Source: Haliea sp.
Lineage (GTDB): Bacteria; Pseudomonadota; Gammaproteobacteria; Pseudomonadales; Halieaceae
Direction of reading: 5' to 3'
Length of the DNA: 64,000 bases
Assembly: GCA_016704305.1 (NCBI GenBank)
Contig: JADJAL010000060.1
Location: 24,727 to 88,726, forward strand
Each line of letters opens with the position of its first letter. Position 1 is the first letter of the stretch. The notes under the pieces are model-generated. The model had not been told where the DNA came from. It did not search any database and saw only the letters and a program-made list of their open reading frames with translations. This document shows, one piece after another, positions 17,931 to 27,178 of the stretch. The position numbers were made by a program, and so were the translations under genes.

Positions 17931-18611
17931 GTGGCCAGCGTGCCGGTCATTACCGTCGACGGACCCTCCGGGGTGGGCAAGGGCACGATCAGCCATATGC
18001 TCGCCGACCGCCTCGGTTGGCACCTGCTCGACAGCGGTGCACTGTATCGCGTGACAGGCCAGGCCTGTGTTATCGAGGGTGTCAGTTGGGACGATGACCC
18101 GGCGGTGGCCGATGTCGCGCGGCACCTGGATGTGGCTTTTTCGCTTGCCGCTAACGGCGAGATGCTGGTCGCCTACAAGGGCTTGGATGTCAGCGCGGCG
18201 ATTCGAACCGAGGAGGGCGGACGCGGCGCCTCCACCGTGGCTGCGATTCCCGCCGTGCGCGAAGCGCTGTTCGCGCGGCAGCGCGATTTCCTCCAGCCGC
18301 CCGGACTGGTGGCGGACGGTCGCGACATGGGTACCGTGGTGTTTCCCGATGCGCCGCTCAAATTTTTCCTCACCGCGAGTGCCGCTGAGCGCGCTGAGCG
18401 TCGCTACAAGCAGTTGCTCGAAAAGGGTGAAAGTGTTAGTCTCCCGCGCCTTCTGGCGGATATACAGGAACGGGACGAGCGCGACAGCAGTCGCTCTGTA
18501 TCTCCCCTGGTTCCCGCCGAAGACGCCATCGTCATTGACAGCAGCGCCACGCCCATCAGCGATGTGTTTGCGCGGGTAATGCTGGAAGTGAAGAAAAAAG
18601 GTTTTATCTAG
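17931..18611 (+). CDS. cmk: Cytidylate kinase
   Basis: Phosphorylates CMP and dCMP. P-loop TVDGPSGVGKGTISHMLA at residues 7-24, DSGALYR, and DGRDMGTVVFPDAPLKFFLTA near 130. GTG 17931 starts four bases after aroA and gives 226 residues; the frame itself is open back into aroA. GTG 17940 is an alternative. Standard aroA-cmk-rpsA order. Confidence 0.95.
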   Translation: MASVPVITVDGPSGVGKGTISHMLADRLGWHLLDSGALYRVTGQACVIEGVSWDDDPAVADVARHLDVAFSLAANGEMLVAYKGLDVSAAIRTEEGGRGASTVAAIPAVREALFARQRDFLQPPGLVADGRDMGTVVFPDAPLKFFLTASAAERAERRYKQLLEKGESVSLPRLLADIQERDERDSSRSVSPLVPAEDAIVIDSSATPISDVFARVMLEVKKKGFI

Positions 18612-18792
18612 CCGGGGGCGCATAGCCGTACGCGGCCATTTATTCCTTAAAATTGGCATTCCTGCTGTTTTTCCGACTGATTCCAGTCAGGGTTGGAAGA
18701 ATGGCTAACTCAGGGTAACCCGGGCCGACTGGAGGCGCGGTGGTAGAGAGAGTCAGGCAACTGCCTCAATCACAACACACAGGTACTACGCA

Positions 18793-20469
18793 ATGAGCGA
18801 ATCCTTCGCCGAACTATTTGAAGAGAGTCTGAAAACCGTCGATATGCAGCCGGGTGCAATTGTCACCGGCGTGATCATCGACATCGATAACGAGTGGGTC
18901 ACCGTACACGCGGGCTTGAAGTCCGAAGGTGTTATCCCTCGTGCACAGTTTATAGATGCTAACGGCAAGTGCACGCTTAGTATCGGCGACGAAGTACAGG
19001 TCGCGCTGGAAGCCGTGGAAGACGGATTCGGCGAGACCAAATTGTCGCGTGAAAAGGCCAAGCGCGCCGAATCCTGGAAGGACCTGGAAGCGGCACACGA
19101 AGCCAACGCGGTGGTTGTCGGTATCATCAACGGCAAGGTCAAGGGTGGCTTTACCGTGGATATCAACACCATCAGGGCATTCCTCCCGGGCTCTCTGGTG
19201 GATGTCCGTCCGGTGCGCGAAACACTGCACCTGGAAGGCAAGGAACTCGAATTCAAAGTCATCAAGCTGGACCAGAAGCGCAACAACGTGGTGGTTTCAC
19301 GTCGCGCTGTGATGGAAGCCGCCAACAGCGTTGAGCGCGACGCGCTGCTGGAATCGCTGCAGGAAGGCATGTCAGTCAAAGGTATCGTGAAGAACCTGAC
19401 GGACTACGGCGCGTTCGTAGATCTCGGTGGTGTCGATGGCCTGCTGCACATTACCGATATGGCATGGAAGCGCATCAAGCACCCCTCCGAGATCGTGGAA
19501 GTGGGCATGGAGATCGACGTCAAGATTCTCAAGTTCGATCGTGAGCGCAACCGCGTATCACTGGGCTTGAAACAGCTCGGCGAAGACCCCTGGCTGGAAA
19601 TCACCGGCCGTTACCCGGAAGGCAGTCGCGTGAAAGCGAAAATCACCAACCTCACCGATTACGGCTGCTTTGCCGAGTTGGAGGAGGGCGTTGAAGGCCT
19701 GGTGCACGTGTCCGAGATGGATTGGACCAACAAAAACGTACATCCCTCCAAAATCGTCAGCCTGGGTGATGAAGTCGAGGTGATGGTTCTGGATATCGAC
19801 GAGGATCGTCGCCGCATCTCACTGGGTATCAAGCAGTGCCAGCAAAATCCCTGGGACGCGTTTGCCTCACAATACGCCAAGGGCGCCAAAATCTCGGGCA
19901 ACATCAAGTCCATTACTGACTTCGGCATATTCATCGGCCTGGAAGGTAACATCGACGGACTGGTGCACCTGTCCGACATCAGCTGGAACGAACCCGGCGA
20001 AGAAGCGGTCCGCAACTACAAGAAGGGCGATGAGATTGAGACGGTTATTCTGTCCATCGACTCCGAGCGCGAGCGCATTTCACTCGGTATCAAACAACTT
20101 GAAGACGACCCTTTCGGCAACTATGTAGCCGAGCATGATCGCGGTGCGATCGTCAGCGGCGAAGTCGTTGCAGTGGATGCCAAGTCGGTCACGATCAAAC
20201 TGGCCGATGATGTTGAAGGTATTCTGAAGGCCTCCGACATCAGCCGTGAGAAAGTGGAAGATGCGCGCAATGCCTTCAAAGTCGGAGACACCGTCGAAGC
20301 CAAGATCATTGCGGTAGACCGCAAGAATCGCGGTCTGGCGCTGTCCATCAAGGCGAAGGACTTTGACGATGAGAAGGAGGCCGTGAAGACGCTGAAGGAG
20401 TCTGAAAACGAAACGGCTTCTCCGGGTACCATCGGTGACCTGATCAAGGCGCAGATGAGCGAACAGTAA
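18793..20469 (+). CDS. rpsA: 30S ribosomal protein S1
   Basis: Largest ribosomal protein, binds mRNA leaders on the 30S subunit. 558 residues with six S1/OB repeats, recognisable by [92 protein letters not shown] and a divergent sixth. The 180-base leader before ATG 18793 has no other gene; S1 commonly represses its own translation through its leader. An intrinsic terminator follows at 20502. Confidence 0.98.
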   Translation: MSESFAELFEESLKTVDMQPGAIVTGVIIDIDNEWVTVHAGLKSEGVIPRAQFIDANGKCTLSIGDEVQVALEAVEDGFGETKLSREKAKRAESWKDLEAAHEANAVVVGIINGKVKGGFTVDINTIRAFLPGSLVDVRPVRETLHLEGKELEFKVIKLDQKRNNVVVSRRAVMEAANSVERDALLESLQEGMSVKGIVKNLTDYGAFVDLGGVDGLLHITDMAWKRIKHPSEIVEVGMEIDVKILKFDRERNRVSLGLKQLGEDPWLEITGRYPEGSRVKAKITNLTDYGCFAELEEGVEGLVHVSEMDWTNKNVHPSKIVSLGDEVEVMVLDIDEDRRRISLGIKQCQQNPWDAFASQYAKGAKISGNIKSITDFGIFIGLEGNIDGLVHLSDISWNEPGEEAVRNYKKGDEIETVILSIDSERERISLGIKQLEDDPFGNYVAEHDRGAIVSGEVVAVDAKSVTIKLADDVEGILKASDISREKVEDARNAFKVGDTVEAKIIAVDRKNRGLALSIKAKDFDDEKEAVKTLKESENETASPGTIGDLIKAQMSEQ

Positions 20470-20501
20470 CACCCCGCAAGGGCTTCGTAGAGTCCCCGAA
20501 A

Positions 20502-20529
20502 GGGCTCACCGTCGGTGAGCCCTTTTTTT
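20502..20529 (+). terminator. rpsA terminator
   Basis: GGGCTCACC and GGTGAGCCC form a perfect nine-base stem with a three-base loop (20502-20522), followed by seven T. Confidence 0.95.
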
Positions 20530-20671
20530 GTTTCTGCAGGTTCATGAACGCACGACAATTCAGTAAGAAATTCACTTTTCCGTTAAAAAATAACAAGTTG
20601 CGAATTATTTAAGCACGGTACACAATGAACCCCTGACGATTACCGCCATAAGAACACCTCGCGGGGGCCGC

Positions 20672-20968
20672 ATGACGAAAAGTGAACTGATCGAGACGAT
20701 CCTGTCCCGGCAGAGCCAGTTATCTGCGAAGGATGTAGAGCTGGCAGTTAAGACTATTCTTGAGCATATGTCGCAGGCGCTATCCACCGGCGAACGCATA
20801 GAGATTCGCGGTTTCGGGAGTTTTTCCCTGCACTTTCGCGAGCCGCGACGCGGGCGCAACCCGAAGACCGGTGATGCGGTCGAGCTGACCGGCAAATACG
20901 TTCCGCATTTCAAGCCGGGAAAGGAACTGCGCGAACGGGTCAATCTGGGGCTACAATCAGAAAGCTAG
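20672..20968 (+). CDS. ihfB: Integration host factor subunit beta
   Basis: DNA-bending nucleoid protein, dimerises with IhfA (encoded at 44672 in this window). 98 residues: [37 protein letters not shown] and the DNA-intercalating RNPKTG loop. It has its own terminator and an AT-rich upstream region after the rpsA terminator, so it is probably transcribed on its own. Confidence 0.97.
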   Translation: MTKSELIETILSRQSQLSAKDVELAVKTILEHMSQALSTGERIEIRGFGSFSLHFREPRRGRNPKTGDAVELTGKYVPHFKPGKELRERVNLGLQSES

Positions 20969-20989
20969 GCTTGTTCTGTGTCAACCAGG

Positions 20990-21021
20990 CGGTATGATCG
21001 AAAGTTCATACCGTTTTTTTT
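20990..21021 (+). terminator. ihfB terminator
   Basis: CGGTATGA and TCATACCG form an eight-base stem with an eight-base loop, followed by eight T. It lies before the true start of lapA. Confidence 0.92.
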
Positions 21022-21050
21022 CACTTCGTTTCGTTGAACTGGGCATTCCG

Positions 21051-21350
21051 ATGAAGCAATTTCGTAAATTCCTGACTGCCATCGTGGTAGTCGTCATGCT
21101 GGTGGTGAGTGTGTTGTTTGCCTTGCAGAACAAGGTGCTGGTGCCACTCGACCTGCTCGTATATACCTTTGGTCCACACAGTCTTGCGCTGTGGGTTCTG
21201 GTCGCGTTTGCTTTCGGCGGGTCGCTTGGCATGATCGTCTCCTCTGTGATTCTGGTGCGTACCCGCGCGTCGCTCGGGGTGTGTAGAAAGCAATTGGATC
21301 GAGCCCAACAGGACCTCACCAAACTGCGCGGCACCGCCGACGCCGCATGA
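21051..21350 (+). CDS. lapA: LapA-domain inner membrane protein
   Basis: Small protein with two transmembrane segments (about residues 6-25 and 42-65) and a basic, coiled C-terminus, matching the DUF1049/LapA family. In E. coli LapA works with LapB to control LPS assembly through LpxC turnover. The frame is open from 20994, but that start lies inside the ihfB terminator; ATG 21051 gives 99 residues. Its stop overlaps the pyrF ATG. lapB, which sits between lapA and pyrF in E. coli, is absent here. Confidence 0.85.
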   Translation: MKQFRKFLTAIVVVVMLVVSVLFALQNKVLVPLDLLVYTFGPHSLALWVLVAFAFGGSLGMIVSSVILVRTRASLGVCRKQLDRAQQDLTKLRGTADAA

Positions 21351-22045
21351 CGACACCTGTTATCGTTGCGCTGGACTATCCTTGCGCGCCTGACGCGCTA
21401 GCTCTCGCGCGACAACTATCGCCCGTACTGTGTCGCGTGAAGGTGGGTAAGGAACTGTTTACGCGTGCCGGGCCTGCGGTAGTGGAGGAATTGCAGAAGA
21501 TGGGCTTCGAGGTGTTTCTCGATCTGAAATTCCACGATATCCCCAATACAGTGGCAGGCGCGGTGCGAGCGGCCGCCGAGCTGGGCGTGTGGATGGTCAA
21601 TGTACACGCCAGCGGTGGTCGCCGGATGATGGAAGCGGCGGTCGCGGCCGTCACCGCGTTCACCCAACGCCCCATCCTGCTCGGTGTGACGGTGCTTACC
21701 AGCATGTCCGAGCAGGATTTGCAGGAGCTGGGGTATCCTGAATCGATGCAGCAGCGTGTGCTGCGCCTGGCAACGCTGGCTGCCCAGAGCGGATTGGACG
21801 GCGTGGTGTGCTCGGCGCAGGAAGCCAGCGCATTGCGTGCGCAGTGCGGACGGCAGTTCTGCCTGGTGACTCCGGGCATCCGCTTGTCGGGTGACGATGC
21901 CGCGGACCAACGTCGCGTGGTAACCCCCGCTACGGCGTTGGCAATGGGCTCGGATTACCTCGTTATCGGGCGCTCGATCACCGCTGCCAGGGATCCCCTG
22001 GCGGCACTACAGCGTGTTCATGCGGAGCTTGCGCACGCGCCGTAA
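21347..22045 (+). CDS. pyrF: Orotidine 5'-phosphate decarboxylase
   Basis: Last step of UMP synthesis. Catalytic DxKxxD motif in [16 protein letters not shown] near residues 61-66, [12 protein letters not shown] at the N-terminus, VTPGIR near 180 and [19 protein letters not shown] at the phosphate site. 232 residues. ATGA overlap with lapA indicates translational coupling. Confidence 0.96.
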   Translation: MTTPVIVALDYPCAPDALALARQLSPVLCRVKVGKELFTRAGPAVVEELQKMGFEVFLDLKFHDIPNTVAGAVRAAAELGVWMVNVHASGGRRMMEAAVAAVTAFTQRPILLGVTVLTSMSEQDLQELGYPESMQQRVLRLATLAAQSGLDGVVCSAQEASALRAQCGRQFCLVTPGIRLSGDDAADQRRVVTPATALAMGSDYLVIGRSITAARDPLAALQRVHAELAHAP

Positions 22046-22051
22046 TATCAA

Positions 22052-22117
22052 ATGCGGGCACAGATCCTCCTCGCCCCGAATTCACTGCTAATCTCTTTTT
22101 TGGGTACGGATGCCCGC
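22052..22117. other. Spaced inverted repeat between pyrF and comEA
   Basis: TGCGGGCA near 22053 and TGCCCGCA near 22109 are complementary, separated by about 48 bases, and outward bases ATAT recur on both sides. There is no T-tract; the role is unknown. Confidence 0.35.
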
Positions 22118-22142
22118 AGTTAACTGATATGGAGATTGCATT

Positions 22143-22580
22143 ATGATCAATTCACCCGTGATACAACACAACGCCCGCAATGCGCTCGCAGTGTGGGAAA
22201 TTCTCTCCTTCAAACGTCGAAGCGCGGTCGGTGCGCTGTGCCTGATGTGGGTGCTTGGAGTGGCTATGCTGGCGGGAGTCTCGCCTTCTTTCGCAGCAGA
22301 GCAGGGCGCCGCACAGCAGAACGCCGCACTGGGCAGCGTCGCGCCGGAGAAGGCTGCCCCGGCAGCGCCCGCTGCGACAGTCGCGCAGGTCAACATCAAT
22401 ACCGCTGATGCGCAAACAATGGCGTCGAAGCTCCATGGTGTGGGCGAGGCCCGGGCGGCAGAAATTGTTCGCTACAGGGAAACCTACGGTCCGTTTTCCT
22501 CTGCCGAAGAACTGGTCGAGGTAAAGGGGATCGGTCAATCCACCCTCGACAAGAACCGCGATGTGATAACACTGGAATAA
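22143..22580 (+). CDS. ComEA-like helix-hairpin-helix protein
   Basis: Small exported DNA-binding-type protein. An unusually long basic N-terminal stretch of about 30 residues precedes a hydrophobic segment (VGALCLMWVLGVAMLAGVS) and an AXA-like cleavage region (SFAAEQG), then an Ala/Gln-rich linker. The C-terminal 65 residues hold the tandem HhH repeat: VNINTADAQTMASKLHGVG and FSSAEELVEVKGIGQSTLD. Related proteins take part in DNA uptake. ATG 22143 has GGAG about eight bases upstream. An intrinsic terminator follows. Confidence 0.85.
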   Translation: MINSPVIQHNARNALAVWEILSFKRRSAVGALCLMWVLGVAMLAGVSPSFAAEQGAAQQNAALGSVAPEKAAPAAPAATVAQVNINTADAQTMASKLHGVGEARAAEIVRYRETYGPFSSAEELVEVKGIGQSTLDKNRDVITLE

Positions 22581-22601
22581 GCCCTTTGCATCCGTATCAT
22601 G

Positions 22602-22625
22602 AGGGGGCATTGGCCCCCTTTTTTC
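22602..22625 (+). terminator. comEA terminator
   Basis: AGGGGGC and GCCCCCT-type arms around ATTG, followed by a run of T (22619-22625). Confidence 0.9.
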
Positions 22626-22644
22626 ATTACGGTGACTCAGCAAC

Positions 22645-23586
22645 GTGAAATGTCTTGTCAGTGGCGCAACCGGGTTTATCGGTCGCCTGCTTTGCCAGCG
22701 CTTGAGCGCCCGTGGAGACACCGTGATTGCGCTGAGTAAGAGTGGCGATCCGCTCGCAAATGGGCAGCCTACCATCGCCATGGATTTGGCCGAGCAGTCT
22801 CTCGACAGTAATCTGCTCAACGGCGTGGATGTGTTCTTTCACCTTGCCGGAATAGCGCACCAACGAGCACAGGAGTCTGCTTACACAGCGGTGAATTATG
22901 AGGCTACAGTGCGTCTTGCACGATTGGCGTCAGCTGCCGGCGTTCGCTGTTTTGTCTTTCTCAGTAGCGTCAAGGCGATGGGTGATTGCCGGTCGCCCGA
23001 ATTGCGTACGGAAGCCGCCTGCACGCTTCCGGTCGATGCCTACGGCCTCTCCAAGTGGCAGGCGGAATGCGCCTTGCGAGCGGAGTTTTCCAATGCCGCC
23101 ATGTCGGTTGCGATAGTGCGGCCCGTACTGGTTTACGGCGCGCAGGCCAGGGGAAATTTGCAGTCTCTGGCGCTGGGTGTGCGTTTCGGTTTGCCCAGGC
23201 CACCACAGCTCGGAAGACGATCCATGATCGCGCTGGATGATCTGGTGGAATTATTGTGTGTGATAGCGCAGAACCCGCCATCAGGCGTGCGGACATGGAT
23301 CGCCTGTGGTGACGACGCCTACAGCACGCAGCAAATTTACGACCTGATGCGCGCCGGTCTGGGGAAGAGCAGGGGGAAGGCGTGGTTGCCGCGCTGGGCA
23401 TGGTATTTCGGTTCCAGCCTGGTCGACTTTATCGCCGGACACGGTGGGGAGGCCACCTACGATAAGCTGTTCGGCACTGCGCTCTACAGCAATGCAGCCG
23501 TGCTTGAGGACACGGTTTGGCGGCCCCGTATCAGGCTTGAAGACGTCATAGGTGAACAGGGCGCAGGCAGGAGCGACCGCAGGTGA
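22645..23586 (+). CDS. NAD-dependent epimerase/dehydratase (surface sugar type)
   Basis: Extended SDR of the UDP-glucose 4-epimerase group, 313 residues. Rossmann motif VSGATGFIGRLLCQRL at residues 4-19, FHLAGIAHQRAQE near 70, Ser in VFLSSVKAMG and YGLSKWQAE (Tyr/Lys) near 132. GTG start, right after the comEA terminator. It overlaps the next gene by four bases; the pairing with a WbpL/WecA-like transferase indicates a role in making the sugar nucleotide for O-antigen or exopolysaccharide. The exact sugar cannot be told. Confidence 0.85.
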   Translation: MKCLVSGATGFIGRLLCQRLSARGDTVIALSKSGDPLANGQPTIAMDLAEQSLDSNLLNGVDVFFHLAGIAHQRAQESAYTAVNYEATVRLARLASAAGVRCFVFLSSVKAMGDCRSPELRTEAACTLPVDAYGLSKWQAECALRAEFSNAAMSVAIVRPVLVYGAQARGNLQSLALGVRFGLPRPPQLGRRSMIALDDLVELLCVIAQNPPSGVRTWIACGDDAYSTQQIYDLMRAGLGKSRGKAWLPRWAWYFGSSLVDFIAGHGGEATYDKLFGTALYSNAAVLEDTVWRPRIRLEDVIGEQGAGRSDRR

Positions 23587-24569
23587 CAGCAGTGCTTGTA
23601 ACCCTGGTGCTGTCAGCAATCCTGTGCGGTATCTACCGGCGGTTTGCCCGAGCCCGAGAAATACTTGATACCCCCAACGAGCGCAGCTCCCACACCCAGG
23701 CCACGCCGCATGGCGGTGGGGTTGCACTGTTGACGGCATTTTCGCTTGGGCTGCTATTCGCGGCGTTGCTTGACGGTGCCTGGGGCCGGGAGTTTGTAAT
23801 ACTGTCAATCTGTGCTGTCGCATTGTCGACACTCGGGGTAATTGACGATATTCGGGGTTTGTCGGTGCGATCACGCTTGCTGGCGTATGGCATGGTGTGT
23901 TTATGCGGGGCGGCTGCAATGCTGCATGGTACTGATTCTCAACATGGTATCCATGCGATAGTCCTGCTGCTGATCGCCGCATTCGCGTTACTGTGGTCGC
24001 TCAATCTGTACAACTTCATGGATGGCATCGACGGGATCGCCGCATTGCAGACGATATTTGCCTGTAGCGCCGCCGCATATCTGGCCTGGTTATCCGGGCA
24101 TGATCAAAGCTATGTCCGTTATTGCCTCATTCTGGCTGCGGCGCACGGCGGCTTTCTGCTGTGGAATTTTCCACCCGCCCGTTTGTTCATGGGCGATGCG
24201 GGCAGTGTACCTACAGGGTTTTTGCTGGCAGCGCTGGCGATTCTCGGTGCGGTGCAGGGGCAGCTTAACCCGCTGTGCTGGGTGGTTTTGTGTGCGGTAT
24301 TCATTACGGATGCCACGTGGACATTGGCTTGGCGGATAGTCACCGGGCAGGATTTTACGCAGCCCCACCGACTCCACGCGTACCAGTGCCTGAGCCGCCA
24401 TTGGAGCTCACATGTGAGAGTGGATATGCTGCTGCTCGCGATAAATACGGTCTGGCTGTTTCCGATTGCGCTGGCGGTGCAGGCGTGGCCCGAACACCAG
24501 CTATTTTTGGTATTTTTGGCATACCTTCCGCTGCTCTTCGGCGTGGCGAAGGTGGGCAGAGTGACGTAG
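23583..24569 (+). CDS. WecA/WbpL-like undecaprenyl-phosphate sugar-1-phosphate transferase
   Basis: Polytopic membrane enzyme that starts a lipid-linked glycan by moving HexNAc-1-phosphate to undecaprenyl phosphate. About ten hydrophobic segments in 328 residues. Family motifs: RSSHTQATPHGGGVALL near residue 33, LGVIDDIRGLS near 77, NLYNFMDGIDGIAALQ near 141 and WNFPPARLFMGDAGSVPTGF near 195. GTG start overlaps the epimerase stop. 75 bases separate it from the WbpM-like gene. Confidence 0.88.
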   Translation: MTAVLVTLVLSAILCGIYRRFARAREILDTPNERSSHTQATPHGGGVALLTAFSLGLLFAALLDGAWGREFVILSICAVALSTLGVIDDIRGLSVRSRLLAYGMVCLCGAAAMLHGTDSQHGIHAIVLLLIAAFALLWSLNLYNFMDGIDGIAALQTIFACSAAAYLAWLSGHDQSYVRYCLILAAAHGGFLLWNFPPARLFMGDAGSVPTGFLLAALAILGAVQGQLNPLCWVVLCAVFITDATWTLAWRIVTGQDFTQPHRLHAYQCLSRHWSSHVRVDMLLLAINTVWLFPIALAVQAWPEHQLFLVFLAYLPLLFGVAKVGRVT

Positions 24570-24643
24570 ACTTTAATCCTCGCGGGTGCACTTTCATTGT
24601 CACAAAAATATGCCTCGTCAACGACTTGAGAGCTGGAGGTGAC

Positions 24644-26659
24644 TTGCTGATTCGTCCTGATAGTTTCTTGTCGCGTTCCGTGGTCAGCTTCCTTGGGACC
24701 ATTCGGGATATCCTGCAAAAGGCGGTGGAGCTGCCGCGCAATATAAAGCAGGCCTGCCTGTTATCCCTCGATATGGTGTATGTCACTGCAGCAATGTGGT
24801 CGGCGGTTGCCCTTCGTTTTGGTGATTTGAATTTCCACCTCGGTCCCGTCGAATATGCCTGTGGCGCAGTCACCATCGTCGCTAGCGCGATGGTGTTTTT
24901 ACGCCTGGGGTTGTACCGGGCGGTGATCCGCTTTATGGGGCAGCAGGCAATCTGGGCGATAATCACTGCCGCGAGTTACTCCACGATGATTCTTGGGGCG
25001 ACGGTATTTTTTGCGCGCGCCGAAGTACCTCGATCAATGCCGTTCATTTATTGGGTGCTTCTCCTTGTGGGCATCGGCGGAACGCGATTGGCAGTGCGGG
25101 CGTACTATCAGGCCAAGCTACGGGCGTTGTCAGAGAATGTGATTATTTATGGCGCGGGGCAATCGGGCAGGCAGTTGCTACAGGCGCTACAACACGGTGA
25201 ACAGTACCACCCGGTTGTATTCGTTGACGACGATTTTTACCTGCAGCGCTCTGTTATCAACGGACTGCAGGTGGCGCGGCCAGAGGATCTGGAACAACTG
25301 ATTGTTCAGCACGATATAACCCAGGTGTTGTTGGCTATCCCGTCTGCGTCGCAGGAGCGGCGCAAGGAAATCATCAACTCACTGGTCGGTTTGCCTGTCC
25401 ACGTGCGCACTGTGCCCACGATCAACGAATTACTGGCTGGGGAGGCCAGCGTCAACCAGATTCGAGATATCGACCTCGACGATTTATTGGGCCGTGATCC
25501 TGTGCCGCCACACCCCGAATTGATCGAGAAGTGTATCACCGGAAAAGTGGTGATGGTGACGGGTGCCGGCGGTTCTATCGGCGCGGAGTTGTGTCGTCAA
25601 ATCATTCGCTCCGGTCCGCAGGAACTGGTCTTGTTGGACAATTCCGAATATGCCCTGTACAGCATTGAGCGCGAATTACTGGCATCCATGAAGGCGCTTG
25701 GCCTGCGCGTGGAGTTGGTGCCCTTGTTGGGTTCCGTTCAGGACCAGAATCGCCTGGAGAGCATCTACCGCACGTTTGAAGTTCGCACTGTCTATCATGC
25801 TGCGGCCTACAAGCATGTGCCGATGGTGGAATACAACATCGCTGAAGGTGTCGCAAACAATGTCTTTGGCACCTGGTATGCGGCGATTGCTGCGCGCAAG
25901 GCAGGTGTGGAGACCTTTGTGCTGGTATCCACGGACAAGGCAGTGCGTCCGACAAACATCATGGGCGCATCTAAACGACTGGCTGAAATGATTTTGCAGG
26001 GCCTCGCTCAACAGGACGCTTCAACGCTGTTTTGCATGGTCCGATTTGGTAACGTGTTGGGTTCTTCCGGTTCTGTAGTGCCACTGTTTCGGCAACAGGT
26101 TGAGGAAGGTGGTCCGGTAACGGTGACGCATCCCGATGTCACGCGGTATTTCATGAGCATTCCGGAGGCGGCACAACTGGTGCTGCAGGCGGGAGCCATG
26201 GCCACAGGCGGTGACGTATTCGTGCTTGATATGGGCGAGCCTGTGCGTATTGTTGACCTGGCGAAGCGCATGATCAGGCTCAGCGGATACGAAATGGGCC
26301 ACAACGGCCACATGGGCGAACACATTGATATCGAGTTTATCGGGCTGCGTCCCGGTGAGAAGCTGCACGAAGAACTCCTGCTGGGAACCAATGTTACCGG
26401 GACGGGGCACCCAATGATCATGCGTGCGGAAGAAGAGTACTTGCCTTTTAGCCAGATACAGCGCTTGCTCGCGAAACTGCGCCGCCATTGTGACACACTG
26501 GATTGCGATGGTATCAGTTCAGTATTGAGTTTAGCGGTAAGTGGATTTGGCAATCACCAGGTGCGCTACGACTATTTGTGGAAGAGGCAGGGAAAGCTTG
26601 TCGCGGTAGAGCCGGTAGCAACCTCAAATGTTAAAGAGCTGTTTCCTGACAATCACTAA
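24644..26659 (+). CDS. WbpM/PglF-like nucleotide-sugar 4,6-dehydratase
   Basis: Membrane-anchored UDP-GlcNAc 4,6-dehydratase family. Four predicted transmembrane segments in the first 170 residues, a CoA-binding-like domain (IIYGAGQSGRQLLQALQ), then an SDR domain starting VMVTGAGGSIGAELCRQI with HAAAYKHVPMVE and the catalytic STDKAVRPTNIMGASKR; the Met-x3-Lys (MGASK) is the WbpM-type variant of the usual Tyr-x3-Lys. I chose TTG 24644: GGAGG lies four bases upstream and the product has 671 residues, near WbpM size. The frame is open further upstream into the previous gene. Works with the preceding two genes in surface glycan synthesis. Confidence 0.88.
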   Translation: MLIRPDSFLSRSVVSFLGTIRDILQKAVELPRNIKQACLLSLDMVYVTAAMWSAVALRFGDLNFHLGPVEYACGAVTIVASAMVFLRLGLYRAVIRFMGQQAIWAIITAASYSTMILGATVFFARAEVPRSMPFIYWVLLLVGIGGTRLAVRAYYQAKLRALSENVIIYGAGQSGRQLLQALQHGEQYHPVVFVDDDFYLQRSVINGLQVARPEDLEQLIVQHDITQVLLAIPSASQERRKEIINSLVGLPVHVRTVPTINELLAGEASVNQIRDIDLDDLLGRDPVPPHPELIEKCITGKVVMVTGAGGSIGAELCRQIIRSGPQELVLLDNSEYALYSIERELLASMKALGLRVELVPLLGSVQDQNRLESIYRTFEVRTVYHAAAYKHVPMVEYNIAEGVANNVFGTWYAAIAARKAGVETFVLVSTDKAVRPTNIMGASKRLAEMILQGLAQQDASTLFCMVRFGNVLGSSGSVVPLFRQQVEEGGPVTVTHPDVTRYFMSIPEAAQLVLQAGAMATGGDVFVLDMGEPVRIVDLAKRMIRLSGYEMGHNGHMGEHIDIEFIGLRPGEKLHEELLLGTNVTGTGHPMIMRAEEEYLPFSQIQRLLAKLRRHCDTLDCDGISSVLSLAVSGFGNHQVRYDYLWKRQGKLVAVEPVATSNVKELFPDNH

Positions 26660-26670
26660 CAGCACTGGAA

Positions 26671-27087
26671 TCAGCCATCCTTTTCATCTACGTCAAATTG
26701 CCCGGTGAGGCGTCGCCTGATATGGGACCATGACATTCCCGCCGCTAGGATGAATGACAAGACGAGCAGAATGATCCAGGTGAGTGTGCCAGTTGCGTAA
26801 GGGCTAAGGACCCCGATGCTTACAAACCACCAGATAACGCAGCCAAACAGTGCGCCACCGAGTACGATACCCAACAATCCCATCGATAGCATGGTGGCTC
26901 TAAGAAACACGATCCATGCAATCAATAGTGCAACCCCGATAAACGCCATGACGGGGCCGAACTCTCTGTACTCGTCCATGACCCAGCCTACATACGAGTA
27001 ATCTGAGGGATTGTAGGTAACGAACACCAGCGCCATCGCGAACAACCAACGCGCAAAAAAACTGCCGACGGTGAATTCTACAGCCAT
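26671..27087 (-). CDS. DUF6524-like small membrane protein
   Basis: 138 residues with four hydrophobic segments (about 12-30, 44-62, 68-92, 100-120) and a charged cytoplasmic tail ending FDVDEKDG. The sequence PSDYSYVGWV and the spacing resemble the DUF6524 family as I remember it. No function is known. Convergent with the WbpM-like gene, 11 bases apart. Confidence 0.75.
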   Translation of the reverse strand: MAVEFTVGSFFARWLFAMALVFVTYNPSDYSYVGWVMDEYREFGPVMAFIGVALLIAWIVFLRATMLSMGLLGIVLGGALFGCVIWWFVSIGVLSPYATGTLTWIILLVLSFILAAGMSWSHIRRRLTGQFDVDEKDG

Positions 27088-27178
27088 GACTGACTATCTC
27101 CGGTTCCCTGGGTCGAGGTTCAAAACGGGTGGCGTGCTCCGGTAGACCGGGATCCCGCCACCCCAATTGATGTGACGC

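Noticed and set aside
20994..21050. Upstream start for lapA
   Set aside because: It lies inside the ihfB terminator hairpin and has no ribosome binding site.
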